A stretch of DNA of 64,000 nt from Pseudomonas sp. NC02 (GTDB taxonomy: Bacteria; Pseudomonadota; Gammaproteobacteria; Pseudomonadales; Pseudomonadaceae), in assembly GCF_002874965.1 (NCBI RefSeq), contig NZ_CP025624.1, forward strand, positions 4,402,001 through 4,466,000. Direction: 5' to 3'. The notes under the pieces were generated by a model. The model was not told where the DNA came from and did not search any database. It saw nothing but the letters and a program-made list of their open reading frames with translations. Position 1 is the first letter of the stretch; the number at the start of each line of letters is the position of its first letter. Below, piece after piece: positions 9,319-17,801 of the stretch. The translations under genes and the position numbers were made by a program.

Positions 9319-9666
9319 TCAGTGACTGATCATCCAGGGCCGTGGCCCGGTCCTGGTCTTGAGCCCCAGCGGGTTGGCCTTGCTCGGCACCACCGGCTTG
9401 CTGGTGCCACAGCAACTGCAGCCCGCCGGGTGCTTGCGCGCTGCCTGATATTCGCCGACGGTTTGCGGCGCATGGGCGCTGCGCTCGTTACCGGCTATGG
9501 CCTTGCGCTGATTGGCCGACAGCGTGGTCAGCGCCGGCGCCGACAGCAGCAACTGCCCGCCCGGGCCGTCGCAATACGGACATTGGCTGGGTTCGTGACG
9601 CTGGGCCATGGGCCGCAGCATCGTGAAGGTGCCGCAGGACTCACAGGCATATTCGTAGGTCGGCAT
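9319..9666 (-). CDS. fmdB: FmdB family zinc-ribbon protein
   Basis: A 115-residue small protein. The N-terminal FmdB zinc ribbon is complete: MPTYEYACESCG supplies the first CxxC and QCPYCDGPGGQ the second. A later CSCCG cluster near residue 83 could bind a further metal. FmdB proteins accompany formamidase/acetamidase genes and are thought to be regulatory or accessory, but their role is unproven. It begins two bases after the formamidase stop and is followed by amiE. Confidence 0.88.
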   Translation of the reverse strand: MPTYEYACESCGTFTMLRPMAQRHEPSQCPYCDGPGGQLLLSAPALTTLSANQRKAIAGNERSAHAPQTVGEYQAARKHPAGCSCCGTSKPVVPSKANPLGLKTRTGPRPWMISH

Positions 9667-9668
9667 GG

Positions 9669-10898
9669 CTACAGGTCCGGTGCGATGGGCAGGTCAATGC
9701 TGCCGTCGAGGAATTGGGTCGGGCCGTTGGCGTTGGGGTTGATGTCGAACTCGAAGATTTCAGTCGGCAGCCACAACGTCGCGCAGGCGTTGGGGATGTC
9801 CACCACGCCGCTGATATGCCCCTGCACCGGCGCCGAGCCGAGCAACGCATACCCCTGGGCCGGCGAGTAGCCGAACTTGGTCAGGTAGTTGATCGCATTC
9901 AGGCAGGCCTGACGGTAAGCGACATTGACGTCCAGGTAATGCTGCTGGCCCTGTTCGTCGACGGAGATGCCTTCGAAGATCAGGTAGTTCTTGTAGTTCG
10001 GGGTGATCGGGCTTGGCTTGAACACCGGGTTCTTGATCCCGTATTTGGCCATGCCGCCCTTGATCAGCTCGACCTTCATGTGCACCCAGCCGGCCATTTC
10101 GATGGCGCCGCAAAAGGTGATTTCGCCGTCGCCCTGGCTGAAGTGCAAGTCGCCCACCGACAGGCCGGCGCCGTTGACGTACACCGGGAAATAGATCTTC
10201 GAGCCGCGGGACAAATCCTTGATATCGCAGTTGCCGCCATGCTCACGGGGCGGCACGGTGCGGGCACCGGTGGCCGCGGCATCATCACGGGCCGAGCCCT
10301 TGAGTTTGCCCATGTGCGCGGTGGCGGCCAGCGGGGCGTTGGCCAGGGGTGGGACGCGGGTCGGGTTGGTGTCGATCAGCTCCTGCTCGCGACGATTCCA
10401 GTCGGCGAGCATCACCGGGTCGGGCAGGCAGCCGATCAGGCCGGGGTGGATCAGGCCCGCAAAATTGACGCCCGGGATGTGCCGGGAACTGGTGAACATA
10501 CCCTTGAAATCCCAGATGGCTTTTTGCGCGCTGGGGAAGTGATCGGTGAGAAAGCCGCCGCCGTTCTGGCGCGAGAAGAAGCCGTTGAAGCCCCACTGGG
10601 AGTCGGCCTTGGCGCCGATGTCGAGCAGGTCGACCACCAGCAAGTCGCCGGGTTCGGCGCCGTGTACGCCCACCGGACCGGAGAGGTAATGCACGGTGGA
10701 GAGGTCGACGTCGCGCACGTCGCTGGCGTCGTCGTTGTTCTTGATGGCGCCGGCGGTCCAGTCGTAGGTTTCGAGGATGAAGTCATCGCCGGGTTTGACC
10801 CAGCAAGCCATCGGGATGTCCGGGTGCCAACGGTTGTGGATCTGTTCGTTTTCGGTGACGGGTTGGTTGAGGTCGACTTTGATCAGGGTGTCGGTCAT
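9669..10898 (-). CDS. fmdA: formamidase FmdA
   Basis: A 409-residue enzyme of the FmdA/AmdA acetamidase-formamidase family. It hydrolyses formamide to formate and ammonia. Recognised stretches include the start MTDTLIKVDLNQPV, HYLSGPVGVHGAEPGDLLVV near residue 75, PPREHGGNCDIKDLSRG near 225 and VGDLHFSQGDGEITFCGAIE near 255. The long upstream open frame to 11108 runs into a composite repeat and is not coding; the ATG at 10898 is the family start. It is the first gene of fmdA-fmdB-amiE-amiB. Its ribosome-binding sequence is buried in an inverted repeat (10905-10935), suggesting leader control. Confidence 0.93.
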   Translation of the reverse strand: MTDTLIKVDLNQPVTENEQIHNRWHPDIPMACWVKPGDDFILETYDWTAGAIKNNDDASDVRDVDLSTVHYLSGPVGVHGAEPGDLLVVDLLDIGAKADSQWGFNGFFSRQNGGGFLTDHFPSAQKAIWDFKGMFTSSRHIPGVNFAGLIHPGLIGCLPDPVMLADWNRREQELIDTNPTRVPPLANAPLAATAHMGKLKGSARDDAAATGARTVPPREHGGNCDIKDLSRGSKIYFPVYVNGAGLSVGDLHFSQGDGEITFCGAIEMAGWVHMKVELIKGGMAKYGIKNPVFKPSPITPNYKNYLIFEGISVDEQGQQHYLDVNVAYRQACLNAINYLTKFGYSPAQGYALLGSAPVQGHISGVVDIPNACATLWLPTEIFEFDINPNANGPTQFLDGSIDLPIAPDL

Positions 10899-10904
10899 CG
10901 AGGT

Positions 10905-10935
10905 GCTCCCGGAGGGTGGGTTGGCTGTCGGGAGC
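10905..10935 (-). promoter_or_regulatory. leader hairpin covering the fmdA ribosome-binding site
   Basis: On the minus strand the seven-base arms GCTCCCG and CGGGAGC are a perfect inverted repeat with a 17-base loop. The second arm contains the only purine-rich Shine-Dalgarno candidate (CGGGAG), a few bases before the fmdA ATG. If the hairpin forms in RNA it would block initiation, so a protein, ligand or transcript structure could control expression. Function is inferred. Confidence 0.45.
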
Positions 10936-11002
10936 AGTCTCACGGGGATGGGGTTGGGCGGGGAATACGTTGGATGACGTATGCGTCTTTGGGGTTGGGG
11001 GG

Positions 11003-11791
11003 CATATCCGTTTTTTGGGTGATGGCTGATATCGGTTCCGCTCTTACAGCGGCTCACTTTTGAACAGCGCAAAAGTAAGCAAAACGCTCTTGCCCCACCA
11101 CTCGGCACCTCGCTTAGGCTCGGTGTGCCCTCACTCCGGCTTTGGACCGTGGGCCGCCGTCATGGGCCATCCTTGGCCCAGGACGGCTAACCCGGCGTCC
11201 TGCCGGGTTACCCACGCTCCAAAGCCTGCGTTCGGCCAGCGTGGTTTAACGGGGCGCCCAAGATCAAGATCAAAAGCAGATCAACAGCACAGCGGCCTAC
11301 CGGCCGGCTTGAGTGTTTAAAAGCCAAATCAAAAGCTAAAGCGGGCACGGTCCACTGTAGGAGCTGGCTTGCCGGCGATGGCATCAACTGGGTGTGCCTG
11401 ATGCACCGAGGTGTCTGCATCGCCGGCAAGCCAGCTCCTACAGAAAAGCAGCTCTGCTTTCGCTCTGGTTTTTGATCTGGCTTTTAACACTCAGGTCGGC
11501 TTTCAGGCCGCCGTGCTCTTGCTTTTGATCTTGATCTGACTGCCCCAATAAGCCCGAGGCCGAACGCAGGTATTGCGCAGCGGGTAAACCGGCAGGACGC
11601 CGGTTTAGCCGCGCCGGGCCATGGATGGCCCGTCGCGGCGGCCCGCGGAGTAATGCCGGAGTGAGGGCACACCGAGCCTAGGCGAGGTGCCGACAGGCGG
11701 GGCAGAGCGCTTTGGTTACTTTGCCGCTTTTGCAAAGTGACTCGCTGTAAGAGCGAAACCATAAGCAGCCGTTACCCAAATAACGGATATG
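11003..11791. repeat. composite nested-palindrome extragenic element, copy 2 (complete)
   Basis: This 789-base element fills most of the space between fmdA and mdeR. Its ends are CATATCCGTT and AACGGATATG. Successive blocks on the left return inverted and in reverse order on the right: the CTCTTACAGCGGCTCAC block, the CTCGGCACCTCGC block, the GGGCCATCC block, the CCGGCGTCCTGCCGG block, the GATCAAGATCAAAAGC block and the block GCGGCC-GGCTTGAGTGTT. A REPIN (11356-11442) sits at the centre. The right end is eight bases from the mdeR stop. Confidence 0.9.
11356..11442. repeat. REPIN at the core of composite element copy 2
   Basis: The arms TGTAGGAGCTGGCTTGCCGG and CCGGCAAGCCAGCTCCTACA surround the spacer that contains GGCATCAACTGGGTGT. 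It is nearly identical to the REPIN in copy 5 (which is inverted) and to those in copies 1 and 3. Confidence 0.88.
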
Positions 11792-11798
11792 CACACCA

Positions 11799-12269
11799 TC
11801 ACTCCGGCAAAGGAATCACCCGCAACGGCCGCACCGACTTATAAGAAAAACTCGAGTAAATCTCCTTAACACACGGCAACCCCTGCAACACCTCCCGCGC
11901 AAACTCTCCAAACGACTCCAGATCCTTCGCCACCACTTCCAACAAAAAATCATACCGCCCCGAAACGTTATGACACGCCACAATCTCGGGAATCTCCAGC
12001 AACCTTTGCTCAAACGCCCGGGCAACTTCCCGGGAGTGCGTATCCATCATGATGCTGACAAACGCCGTCACCCCATACCCCAGCGCCTTGGGCGACAGGA
12101 TCGCCTGATAACCGCCGATCACCCCGCTGTCCTCAAGGTTCTTCACCCGCCGCCAACACGGCGAAGTGGTCAGCGACACCCGCTCCGCCAACTCCGCCAC
12201 CGTCAACCGCGCATTACCCTGCAAGGCGTTTAAAAGTGCCTTGTCAGTCCGATCCAGATGCATGGGCAT
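11799..12269 (-). CDS. mdeR: Lrp/AsnC family regulator, MdeR-like
   Basis: A 156-residue Lrp/AsnC protein. The winged helix-turn-helix occupies about residues 3-60 (LDRTDKALLNALQGNARLT, then SPCWRRVKNLEDSGVI). The effector domain follows (AFVSIMMDTHSREVARAFE, about 75-145). The start at 12269 is chosen because GAGG lies six bases upstream; a longer frame from 12305 adds residues not expected in the family. It is divergent from methionine gamma-lyase, the arrangement of mdeR-mdeA in P. putida, where MdeR activates mdeA. About 125 bases separate the two starts and should carry the operator. Confidence 0.9.
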   Translation of the reverse strand: MPMHLDRTDKALLNALQGNARLTVAELAERVSLTTSPCWRRVKNLEDSGVIGGYQAILSPKALGYGVTAFVSIMMDTHSREVARAFEQRLLEIPEIVACHNVSGRYDFLLEVVAKDLESFGEFAREVLQGLPCVKEIYSSFSYKSVRPLRVIPLPE

Positions 12270-12393
12270 ATCTTGCCTCAAAACGTCGTTTTTATTGTTT
12301 TTCATCCCAATCTACCGGCCTTTCCCAGCAAACTATGGAACGTTCGGCCGCCGTTATAAGCATAGCATTGTAGGAAATAAGGAGCGTCCGACC

Positions 12394-13638
12394 ATGAAAA
12401 ATAAACACAACACGTTCGGCTTTTCCACCCGCGCCATCCATCACGGCTATGACCCCCAGGACCACCACGGCGCCCTCGTGCCGCCCATCTACCTGTCGGC
12501 AACCTTCGCCTTCCCCACCGCCGAATACGGAGCCGCGTGCTTCGCCGGCGAAGAGAGCGGACACTTCTACACCCGCATCTCCAACCCCACCCTGGCCCTG
12601 CTGGAATCGCGCATGGCTACCCTGGAAAACGGCGAAGCCGCCGTCGCCTTCAGCTCCGGCATGGGCGCAATTGCCGCGACGTTCTGGACCCTGCTGCGCC
12701 CCGGTGATGAAATCATCGTCAGCCAGACCCTCTACGGCTGCACCTTCGCCCTGCTGCACCACGGCATCGGCGAATTCGGCATCAAGGTGCGCCACGTCGA
12801 CCTCACCGACCTGAACGCCCTGAGCGAGGCCATCAACCCGGCCACGCGCATGATCTACTTCGAAACCCCGGCCAACCCCAACCTGCAACTGGTGGACATC
12901 GCCGCCGTCGCCGAGATCGCCCACCGGCAACCCGGGATCACCGTGGTGGTGGACAACACCTACTGCACGCCCTACCTGCAACGCCCGCTGGAAATGGGCG
13001 CCGACGTGGTGGTGCACTCGGCCACCAAATACCTCAGTGGCCACGGCGATATCACCGCCGGCATCGCCGTCAGCAGCCAGGCCCTGGCCCAGCGCATTCG
13101 CCTGCAAGGGCTCAAGGACCTGACCGGTGCGGTGATGTCACCCCAGGACGCCGCCCTGCTGATGCGCGGCCTCAAGACCCTGGCCCTGCGCATGGACCGC
13201 CATTGCAGCAACGCCCTGGCCATCGCCGAAGCCTTGCAGGCCCATCCCCTGGTGGAATGGGTGACCTACCCCGGCCTGCGCTCCTTCCCTCAATACGAAC
13301 TGGCCGCGCGGCAGATGAAACAATCCGGCGGCATGATCGCGTTTGAACTCAAGGGCGGCATCGACATGGGCCGACGCTTCATGAACGCCCTCAAGCTGTT
13401 CACCCGGGCCGTGAGCCTGGGGGACGCCGAGTCACTGGCCCAGCACCCGGCCAGCATGACCCACTCCACCTACACCCCGGAGCAGCGCGCCCACCACGGG
13501 ATTTCCGAAGGGCTGGTGCGACTCTCGGCGGGCCTTGAGGATGTCGCCGACCTGCTGGCCGACGTTGCCCAAGCCCTGGAGGCCTGTGCCGTAAAGCCGA
13601 AATCCCGGGCGGTGCAACACAACGTTCATCACGCTTGA
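12394..13638 (+). CDS. mdeA: methionine gamma-lyase
   Basis: A 414-residue PLP enzyme of the Cys/Met metabolism family that splits methionine to methanethiol, 2-oxobutyrate and ammonia. It follows P. putida MdeA closely: FSTRAIHHGYDPQDHHGALVPP at the start, the active-site cysteine segment LYGCTFALLHHGIGEFG that marks true methionine gamma-lyases, the PLP lysine in VVHSATKYLSGHGDITAG, and SLGDAESLAQHPASMTHS near the end. AAGGAG lies ten bases before the ATG at 12394; the longer open frame from 12166 overlaps mdeR and is rejected. The C-terminus is longer than that of P. putida MdeA. A hairpin terminator follows at 13673. Confidence 0.93.
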   Translation: MKNKHNTFGFSTRAIHHGYDPQDHHGALVPPIYLSATFAFPTAEYGAACFAGEESGHFYTRISNPTLALLESRMATLENGEAAVAFSSGMGAIAATFWTLLRPGDEIIVSQTLYGCTFALLHHGIGEFGIKVRHVDLTDLNALSEAINPATRMIYFETPANPNLQLVDIAAVAEIAHRQPGITVVVDNTYCTPYLQRPLEMGADVVVHSATKYLSGHGDITAGIAVSSQALAQRIRLQGLKDLTGAVMSPQDAALLMRGLKTLALRMDRHCSNALAIAEALQAHPLVEWVTYPGLRSFPQYELAARQMKQSGGMIAFELKGGIDMGRRFMNALKLFTRAVSLGDAESLAQHPASMTHSTYTPEQRAHHGISEGLVRLSAGLEDVADLLADVAQALEACAVKPKSRAVQHNVHHA

Positions 13639-13672
13639 AGTAAATTCACAGGCAGGCGCGACGTTTATCAAT

Positions 13673-13702
13673 AGCCCGGCCTGAAAAGGTCGGGCTTCTC
13701 CC
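13673..13702 (+). terminator. probable intrinsic terminator after mdeA
   Basis: The stem AGCCCGGCCT / AGGTCGGGCT has one mismatch and a GAAA tetraloop, followed by a pyrimidine tail (TCTCCC). It sits about 35 bases after the mdeA stop. The U-tract is weak, so termination may be partial. Confidence 0.6.
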
Positions 13703-13823
13703 GTTGCGCCCTGCACCGCAAAAAATTTGATCCATTCATTGGCCCGTTTGCGAAAGCCTGTACTAGCATACGAGGCGGCAGTCATGGAGATCACTGCCCT
13801 GTACGCCGCCCTCATTGAAACTC

Positions 13824-14513
13824 ATGGATGAAATGATGAACTCACACCTGTTCCCCCACATTGGCAAAGTCATCGCCAGCACCGGCAGCCGACATTTCCC
13901 GCGCATGCTGCACGACCTGATCCTCACCCAACTGGCGGTCGACGCCACGCACATCACGCAAATGCCTGTGAGTTCACCGCGCAAGGCAGGCAGTTCGCGA
14001 ATGACGGGGATCAGCCCGGTGTACACCGACCCGCTGCCAGGGCAGGAAGAGGCCCAGGCCGCCGCCCAACTGCACCTGACCCGGCGCAAGGATGACGTCA
14101 GCTACGTGCTGTCGGTGTATCGCTCCAACCCCTGCGAAAGTTTTTCCCAGCAGGAGCGGATCATCCTGCAAGACTTCTCCTCCCTGCTGCTGCCGATGGT
14201 TGAAAAACACATCAGCGCCCTGCAACCCAGCGGTCCGGACAGCGAAGCGCCGCAGCAACAAGGCATCGACACCTTGCGCCGGCGCTTTGAAGAGCGCCTC
14301 GCGCAATCGGGGCTGGCCCTGTCCACCCGGGAGCTTGAGGTGTGCGTGGGGCTGCTGGCCGGGCGTACCGCACCGGAACTGGCGGAGCAGTTGGCACTGA
14401 AGGTCAATACCATCGAGAGCTACCTCAAGCGGGCAGCGATCAAGATGGGCATCAGTGGCCGGCATTCATTGATGCGGTGGATGTATTCCACAGAAGAAAA
14501 CGCCACTCTCTAG
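13824..14513 (+). CDS. viscBCR: LuxR-type regulator of the lipopeptide cluster (downstream copy)
   Basis: A protein of about 229 residues. The C-terminal LuxR/GerE helix-turn-helix is clear (about residues 165-225: ALSTRELEVCVGLLAGRT, then LKVNTIESYLKRAAIKMGISGRH). The N-terminal half has no recognisable autoinducer-binding domain. This agrees with the LuxR proteins flanking viscosin and massetolide genes, which are needed for lipopeptide synthesis but are not acyl-homoserine-lactone sensors. Several starts are possible (TTG 13815, ATG 13824, 13833, 13836); 13824 is used. It faces macB convergently with a REPIN between them. It resembles the upstream LuxR (50755) over the HTH. Confidence 0.88.
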   Translation: MDEMMNSHLFPHIGKVIASTGSRHFPRMLHDLILTQLAVDATHITQMPVSSPRKAGSSRMTGISPVYTDPLPGQEEAQAAAQLHLTRRKDDVSYVLSVYRSNPCESFSQQERIILQDFSSLLLPMVEKHISALQPSGPDSEAPQQQGIDTLRRRFEERLAQSGLALSTRELEVCVGLLAGRTAPELAEQLALKVNTIESYLKRAAIKMGISGRHSLMRWMYSTEENATL

Positions 14514-14526
14514 AACACCGAGGAAC

Positions 14527-14624
14527 AAATGTGGGAGCGGGCTTGCTCGCGAATGCGCAGTGTCAGTCAATACATGTGTGACTGATCCAGCGCATTTGCG
14601 AGCAAGCCCGCTCCCACATTTTTT
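14527..14624. repeat. REPIN between luxR and macB, likely bidirectional terminator
   Basis: The REP arms AAATGTGGGAGCGGGCTTGC and GCAAGCCCGCTCCCACATTT enclose a shorter spacer. On the plus strand the hairpin ends in a run of T, giving the look of a strong intrinsic terminator for the LuxR gene. On the minus strand it closes macAB. Confidence 0.85.
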
Positions 14625-14638
14625 GATCTCTTCCCGGC

Positions 14639-16597
14639 CTAATCCCGGGCCAGGGCTTCAATCGGATCCAACCGCGCCGCATTCCGCGCCGGCACAAACC
14701 CGAACACAATCCCGATCAACGTTGAACACGCAAACGCCGTCACCACCGACCCCAGGGAAAACACCATTTCCCACTCTTTCACAAACAACGAAAACAGATA
14801 GCCGATGGCGAATGACAGCGAGATGCCGATCATCCCGCCAATCAGGCAGACCATCACCGCTTCCACCAGGAACTGCTGGCGAATATCCGATTGCCGCGCG
14901 CCCACTGCCATGCGAATCCCGATTTCGCGGGTGCGTTCGGTCACCGACACCAGCATGATATTCATCACCCCGATGCCGCCCACCAGCAACGAAATCACTG
15001 CAATCAACGACAGCAGCAACGCCAGGGAACGGCTGGTTTTCTGCACCGTCTGCATGATGCTGTCGAGGTTGTTGGTAAAGAAGTCCTTGGTGCCGTGACG
15101 TTGCAACATCAGCTTGGTGACGTTCTCTTCCACCACCTTGCTCGGCTGGCCGTCCTTGATGCGCACCGTGATGCTGTCCAGATGACGCTGGCCCAACAGC
15201 CGCCCCGCTGCCGTCTCGTACGGCACCCACACGTTCAACGCCTTGCTGGCGGCGAACATGTTTTTGTTGTCGGCCGTCACCCCGATCACCGTACAGGGCA
15301 GATTGCCCACCAGGATCACCTGACCCAGCGGATCCACGCCTGGCGCGAACAGTCGATGGCGCGCGTTGTGGTCGATCACCACTACCTGGGCCTGGCGCCG
15401 GGCGTCGCTTTCGCTGAAGGTAATTCCAGCTTCGAGCTTCAGGCCCTTGACCTGGAAATAGCGATCGCTGACCCCATTGACCTGGGCGTCCAGGTCGATA
15501 TTGCCGTAACGCAGCAACAGGTTGCGCCCCACCACCGGCGTGGCGCTGTCGACGTAATACAGCTGGTTCAGCGCATCCACATCCGACGGCAACAACGTCT
15601 CGATGGCTGACGCACGGCTGTCACCAAAACTCTTGCCGGGAAAGATATCAATGGTGTTACTGCCAATGGCCTGGATGTCCTTGAGCACATAGCGCTTGGC
15701 GCCTTCGCCGATGGCCGAGATCGACACCACCGAGGTGATGCCGATGACAATGCCGAGCATGGTCAGCAAGGTGCGCATGCGATGAGAAATCAGCGCGACC
15801 CAGGCCATGTTGAAGGCCTCCTTGAACAGCCCGAGGCTCGCCACCAACTTGCGCGCACCGCTGCGCTTGGGCTCGATGGGCGCTTCGGTGGGCAGGTCGA
15901 GGCCGACACTCTGATTGGCGCGGTCACTGACGATCTCGCCATCGCGCACCTCAATGATCCGCTGGGCATTGGCCGCGACTTTCGGGTCATGGGTAACGAT
16001 GATCACCGTGTGCCCGGCGGCGTGCAGCTCGGCCAGGATGCGCATCACCTCCTTGCCGCTGTGGGTATCGAGGGCGCCGGTGGGTTCGTCGGCGAGGATC
16101 ACTTCGCCGCCGTTCATCAAGGCCCGGGCGATACTCACGCGCTGTTGCTGGCCGCCGGACAGCTGGCTCGGGCGATGGGTCAAATGCCCCGACAACCCCA
16201 GGCGTGCCAGCAATTCCCCGGCGCGGCTATGCCTGGCGGTTTCCGGCGTACCGGCATAAATCGCCGGCATTTCCACGTTGTGCAACGCGCTCAGGTGCGC
16301 CAGCAAGTGGTAACGCTGAAAGATAAAACCGAAGTAGTCGCGGCGCAGCTCGGCCAGTTGCTCATCCCCCAGGGTGCGGGTTTCGATGCCATTGATCTTG
16401 TAGCTGCCGGCGGTGGCGTAGTCGAGGCCACCGAGGATGTTCATCAGGGTGGATTTACCCGAACCCGAGGCCCCGGTGATCGCGACCATTTCCCCGGCGT
16501 GGATGGTCAGGTCGATGCCCTTGAGCGCAATGAATTCGCGGTCACCGGCCATGAAACTGCGCACGATGCCTTTAAGCTCCAGCAGTGGCTGAGTCAT
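14639..16597 (-). CDS. macB: MacB, ABC transporter (fused ATPase and permease) for lipopeptide export
   Basis: A 652-residue protein. The N-terminal ATPase (about 1-235) has Walker A GASGSGKS, signature QLSGGQQQRVSIARAL and Walker B VILADEPTGAL with the H-loop histidine in VIIVTHD. It is followed by a membrane helix near residue 285, a large periplasmic MacB_PCD domain and three C-terminal FtsX-type helices. The ATG at 16597 lies three bases after the macA stop; a TTG just ahead (16600) is an alternative. With MacA and the NodT-type protein at 51549 it would form a tripartite pump. MacAB homologues beside lipopeptide genes export the product. Confidence 0.93.
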   Translation of the reverse strand: MTQPLLELKGIVRSFMAGDREFIALKGIDLTIHAGEMVAITGASGSGKSTLMNILGGLDYATAGSYKINGIETRTLGDEQLAELRRDYFGFIFQRYHLLAHLSALHNVEMPAIYAGTPETARHSRAGELLARLGLSGHLTHRPSQLSGGQQQRVSIARALMNGGEVILADEPTGALDTHSGKEVMRILAELHAAGHTVIIVTHDPKVAANAQRIIEVRDGEIVSDRANQSVGLDLPTEAPIEPKRSGARKLVASLGLFKEAFNMAWVALISHRMRTLLTMLGIVIGITSVVSISAIGEGAKRYVLKDIQAIGSNTIDIFPGKSFGDSRASAIETLLPSDVDALNQLYYVDSATPVVGRNLLLRYGNIDLDAQVNGVSDRYFQVKGLKLEAGITFSESDARRQAQVVVIDHNARHRLFAPGVDPLGQVILVGNLPCTVIGVTADNKNMFAASKALNVWVPYETAAGRLLGQRHLDSITVRIKDGQPSKVVEENVTKLMLQRHGTKDFFTNNLDSIMQTVQKTSRSLALLLSLIAVISLLVGGIGVMNIMLVSVTERTREIGIRMAVGARQSDIRQQFLVEAVMVCLIGGMIGISLSFAIGYLFSLFVKEWEMVFSLGSVVTAFACSTLIGIVFGFVPARNAARLDPIEALARD

Positions 16598-16600
16598 CAA

Positions 16601-17752
16601 TCAGCCCCCCGCCACGGCAGGCGATGGGTCGCCGATCACCACCTTGTCGCCTTCGGCCAGGCCATCGAGGATCTGCACCTTGACGTTGTTGTTGATGCCC
16701 GTCTGCACCTGCCGCGTGTTGGCCTTGCCCTTGGCGTCCAGCACCCGCACCGGGAAACTGCCATCGGCATTGCGCGGGCCGAGTGCGGCCACCGGCACGG
16801 TCAGTGCGGCCTTGGCGGTGTCGAGCACGATGCGCACCTGGGCGGTCATGGCGATGCGCAGGCGGTGGTCGGGGTTGGGTACGTCGAACAGCGCGTTGTA
16901 GAACACCGCGGTGTTTTGCTTGGGGGTGCCGGCGGTCTGGGTTTCGAGGAAATTCTGCGGGGCAGGTTCGGTACCGCGCAATTTGGCGTAGTAGCGTTTG
17001 TCGGCCTCGCCGAGGATGGTGAAATACACCTGCTGGCCCGGACTGATGTGGATCACGTCCGCTTCGGAGACCTGGGCCTTGACGGTCATGGTGTCCAGGT
17101 CGGCGAGCTTGAGCAGCACCGGTGCCAGTTGGCTGGCGATCACGGTCTGGCCTTCCTGGGTGACGATGCCCACTACATCGCCGTCGATTGGCGCGACGAT
17201 GCGGGTGTAGGCCAGGTTGATCTTGGCGGTGTCGATCTGGATGTGGGCGCTTTTGATCTGGGCGTCGAGGGACATCAGGTTGGCGCGCTGTACCTCGTAG
17301 TTGGACTCGGCGGTTTCGAAGTCCTGGCGGGACACGGATTCGTCCTCTTGCAGGCCCTGATAGCGTTCGTAGACGGATTTGGTTTCCTTGAGTTGCGCGG
17401 CGGTGGCGCGGCGTTGGGCCTGGAGGTTTTCTTCGTCGACCTGGGCTTTGCGCAGGGTGTTCTGCAGGATCAACGGGTCGATTTCGGCCAGCCATTGGCC
17501 CTTCTTGACCTTGTCGCCGACCTTGACCTTCAGGGATTTGAGTTGGCCGGAAACCTGGGCGCCGACATCGACCTGCTTGACGCCTTCGAGCAGGCCGGTG
17601 GCCAGGACGGCGTTTTCGATGTCACTGCGTTCGGCGGTGGCGGTCAGGTATTGCGGCGCGTCTGCGGGGGCCTGCACGGTGTAGATGGTCAGGGCGGCGG
17701 CGATTGCCAGGGCCAGGGCCATTCCTGTTTTGCGAAGCTTTGACTTTTCCAT
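16601..17752 (-). CDS. macA: MacA, periplasmic adaptor (HlyD/RND type) for lipopeptide export
   Basis: A 383-residue membrane-fusion protein. It has an N-terminal uncleaved membrane anchor (MALALAIAAALTIYTV, about residues 11-27), a biotinyl-lipoyl barrel half (VGAQVSGQLKSLKVKVGDKVKKGQWLAEIDP, about 62-92), a coiled-coil hairpin (about 95-180), the second lipoyl half (RIVAPIDGDVVGIVTQEGQTV) and beta-barrel and membrane-proximal domains. It links MacB to an outer-membrane channel. Its stop is three bases from macB, so the pair is translationally coupled. The start lies about 50 bases from composite repeat copy 3, which separates it from viscC. Confidence 0.92.
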   Translation of the reverse strand: MEKSKLRKTGMALALAIAAALTIYTVQAPADAPQYLTATAERSDIENAVLATGLLEGVKQVDVGAQVSGQLKSLKVKVGDKVKKGQWLAEIDPLILQNTLRKAQVDEENLQAQRRATAAQLKETKSVYERYQGLQEDESVSRQDFETAESNYEVQRANLMSLDAQIKSAHIQIDTAKINLAYTRIVAPIDGDVVGIVTQEGQTVIASQLAPVLLKLADLDTMTVKAQVSEADVIHISPGQQVYFTILGEADKRYYAKLRGTEPAPQNFLETQTAGTPKQNTAVFYNALFDVPNPDHRLRIAMTAQVRIVLDTAKAALTVPVAALGPRNADGSFPVRVLDAKGKANTRQVQTGINNNVKVQILDGLAEGDKVVIGDPSPAVAGG

Positions 17753-17801
17753 AAGTGACCACAGAAGACGTTGAAGTTGGTCCGGCTTTTGGCTCGGAGT
17801 A

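Noticed and set aside
10899..11002. Sigma-54 promoter for the amide operon
   Set aside because: I looked for TGGCAC-N5-TTGC on the minus strand upstream of fmdA and did not see it.
11060..11320. Open frames inside the composite repeats (also 5023-5277, 11484-11762, 17859-18311, 43081-43470, 43652-43936)
   Set aside because: The same peptide text (such as LPRLSAPRLGSV) recurs in every repeat copy and on both strands. There is no ribosome site or protein family. They are likely to be mis-annotated as hypothetical proteins elsewhere.
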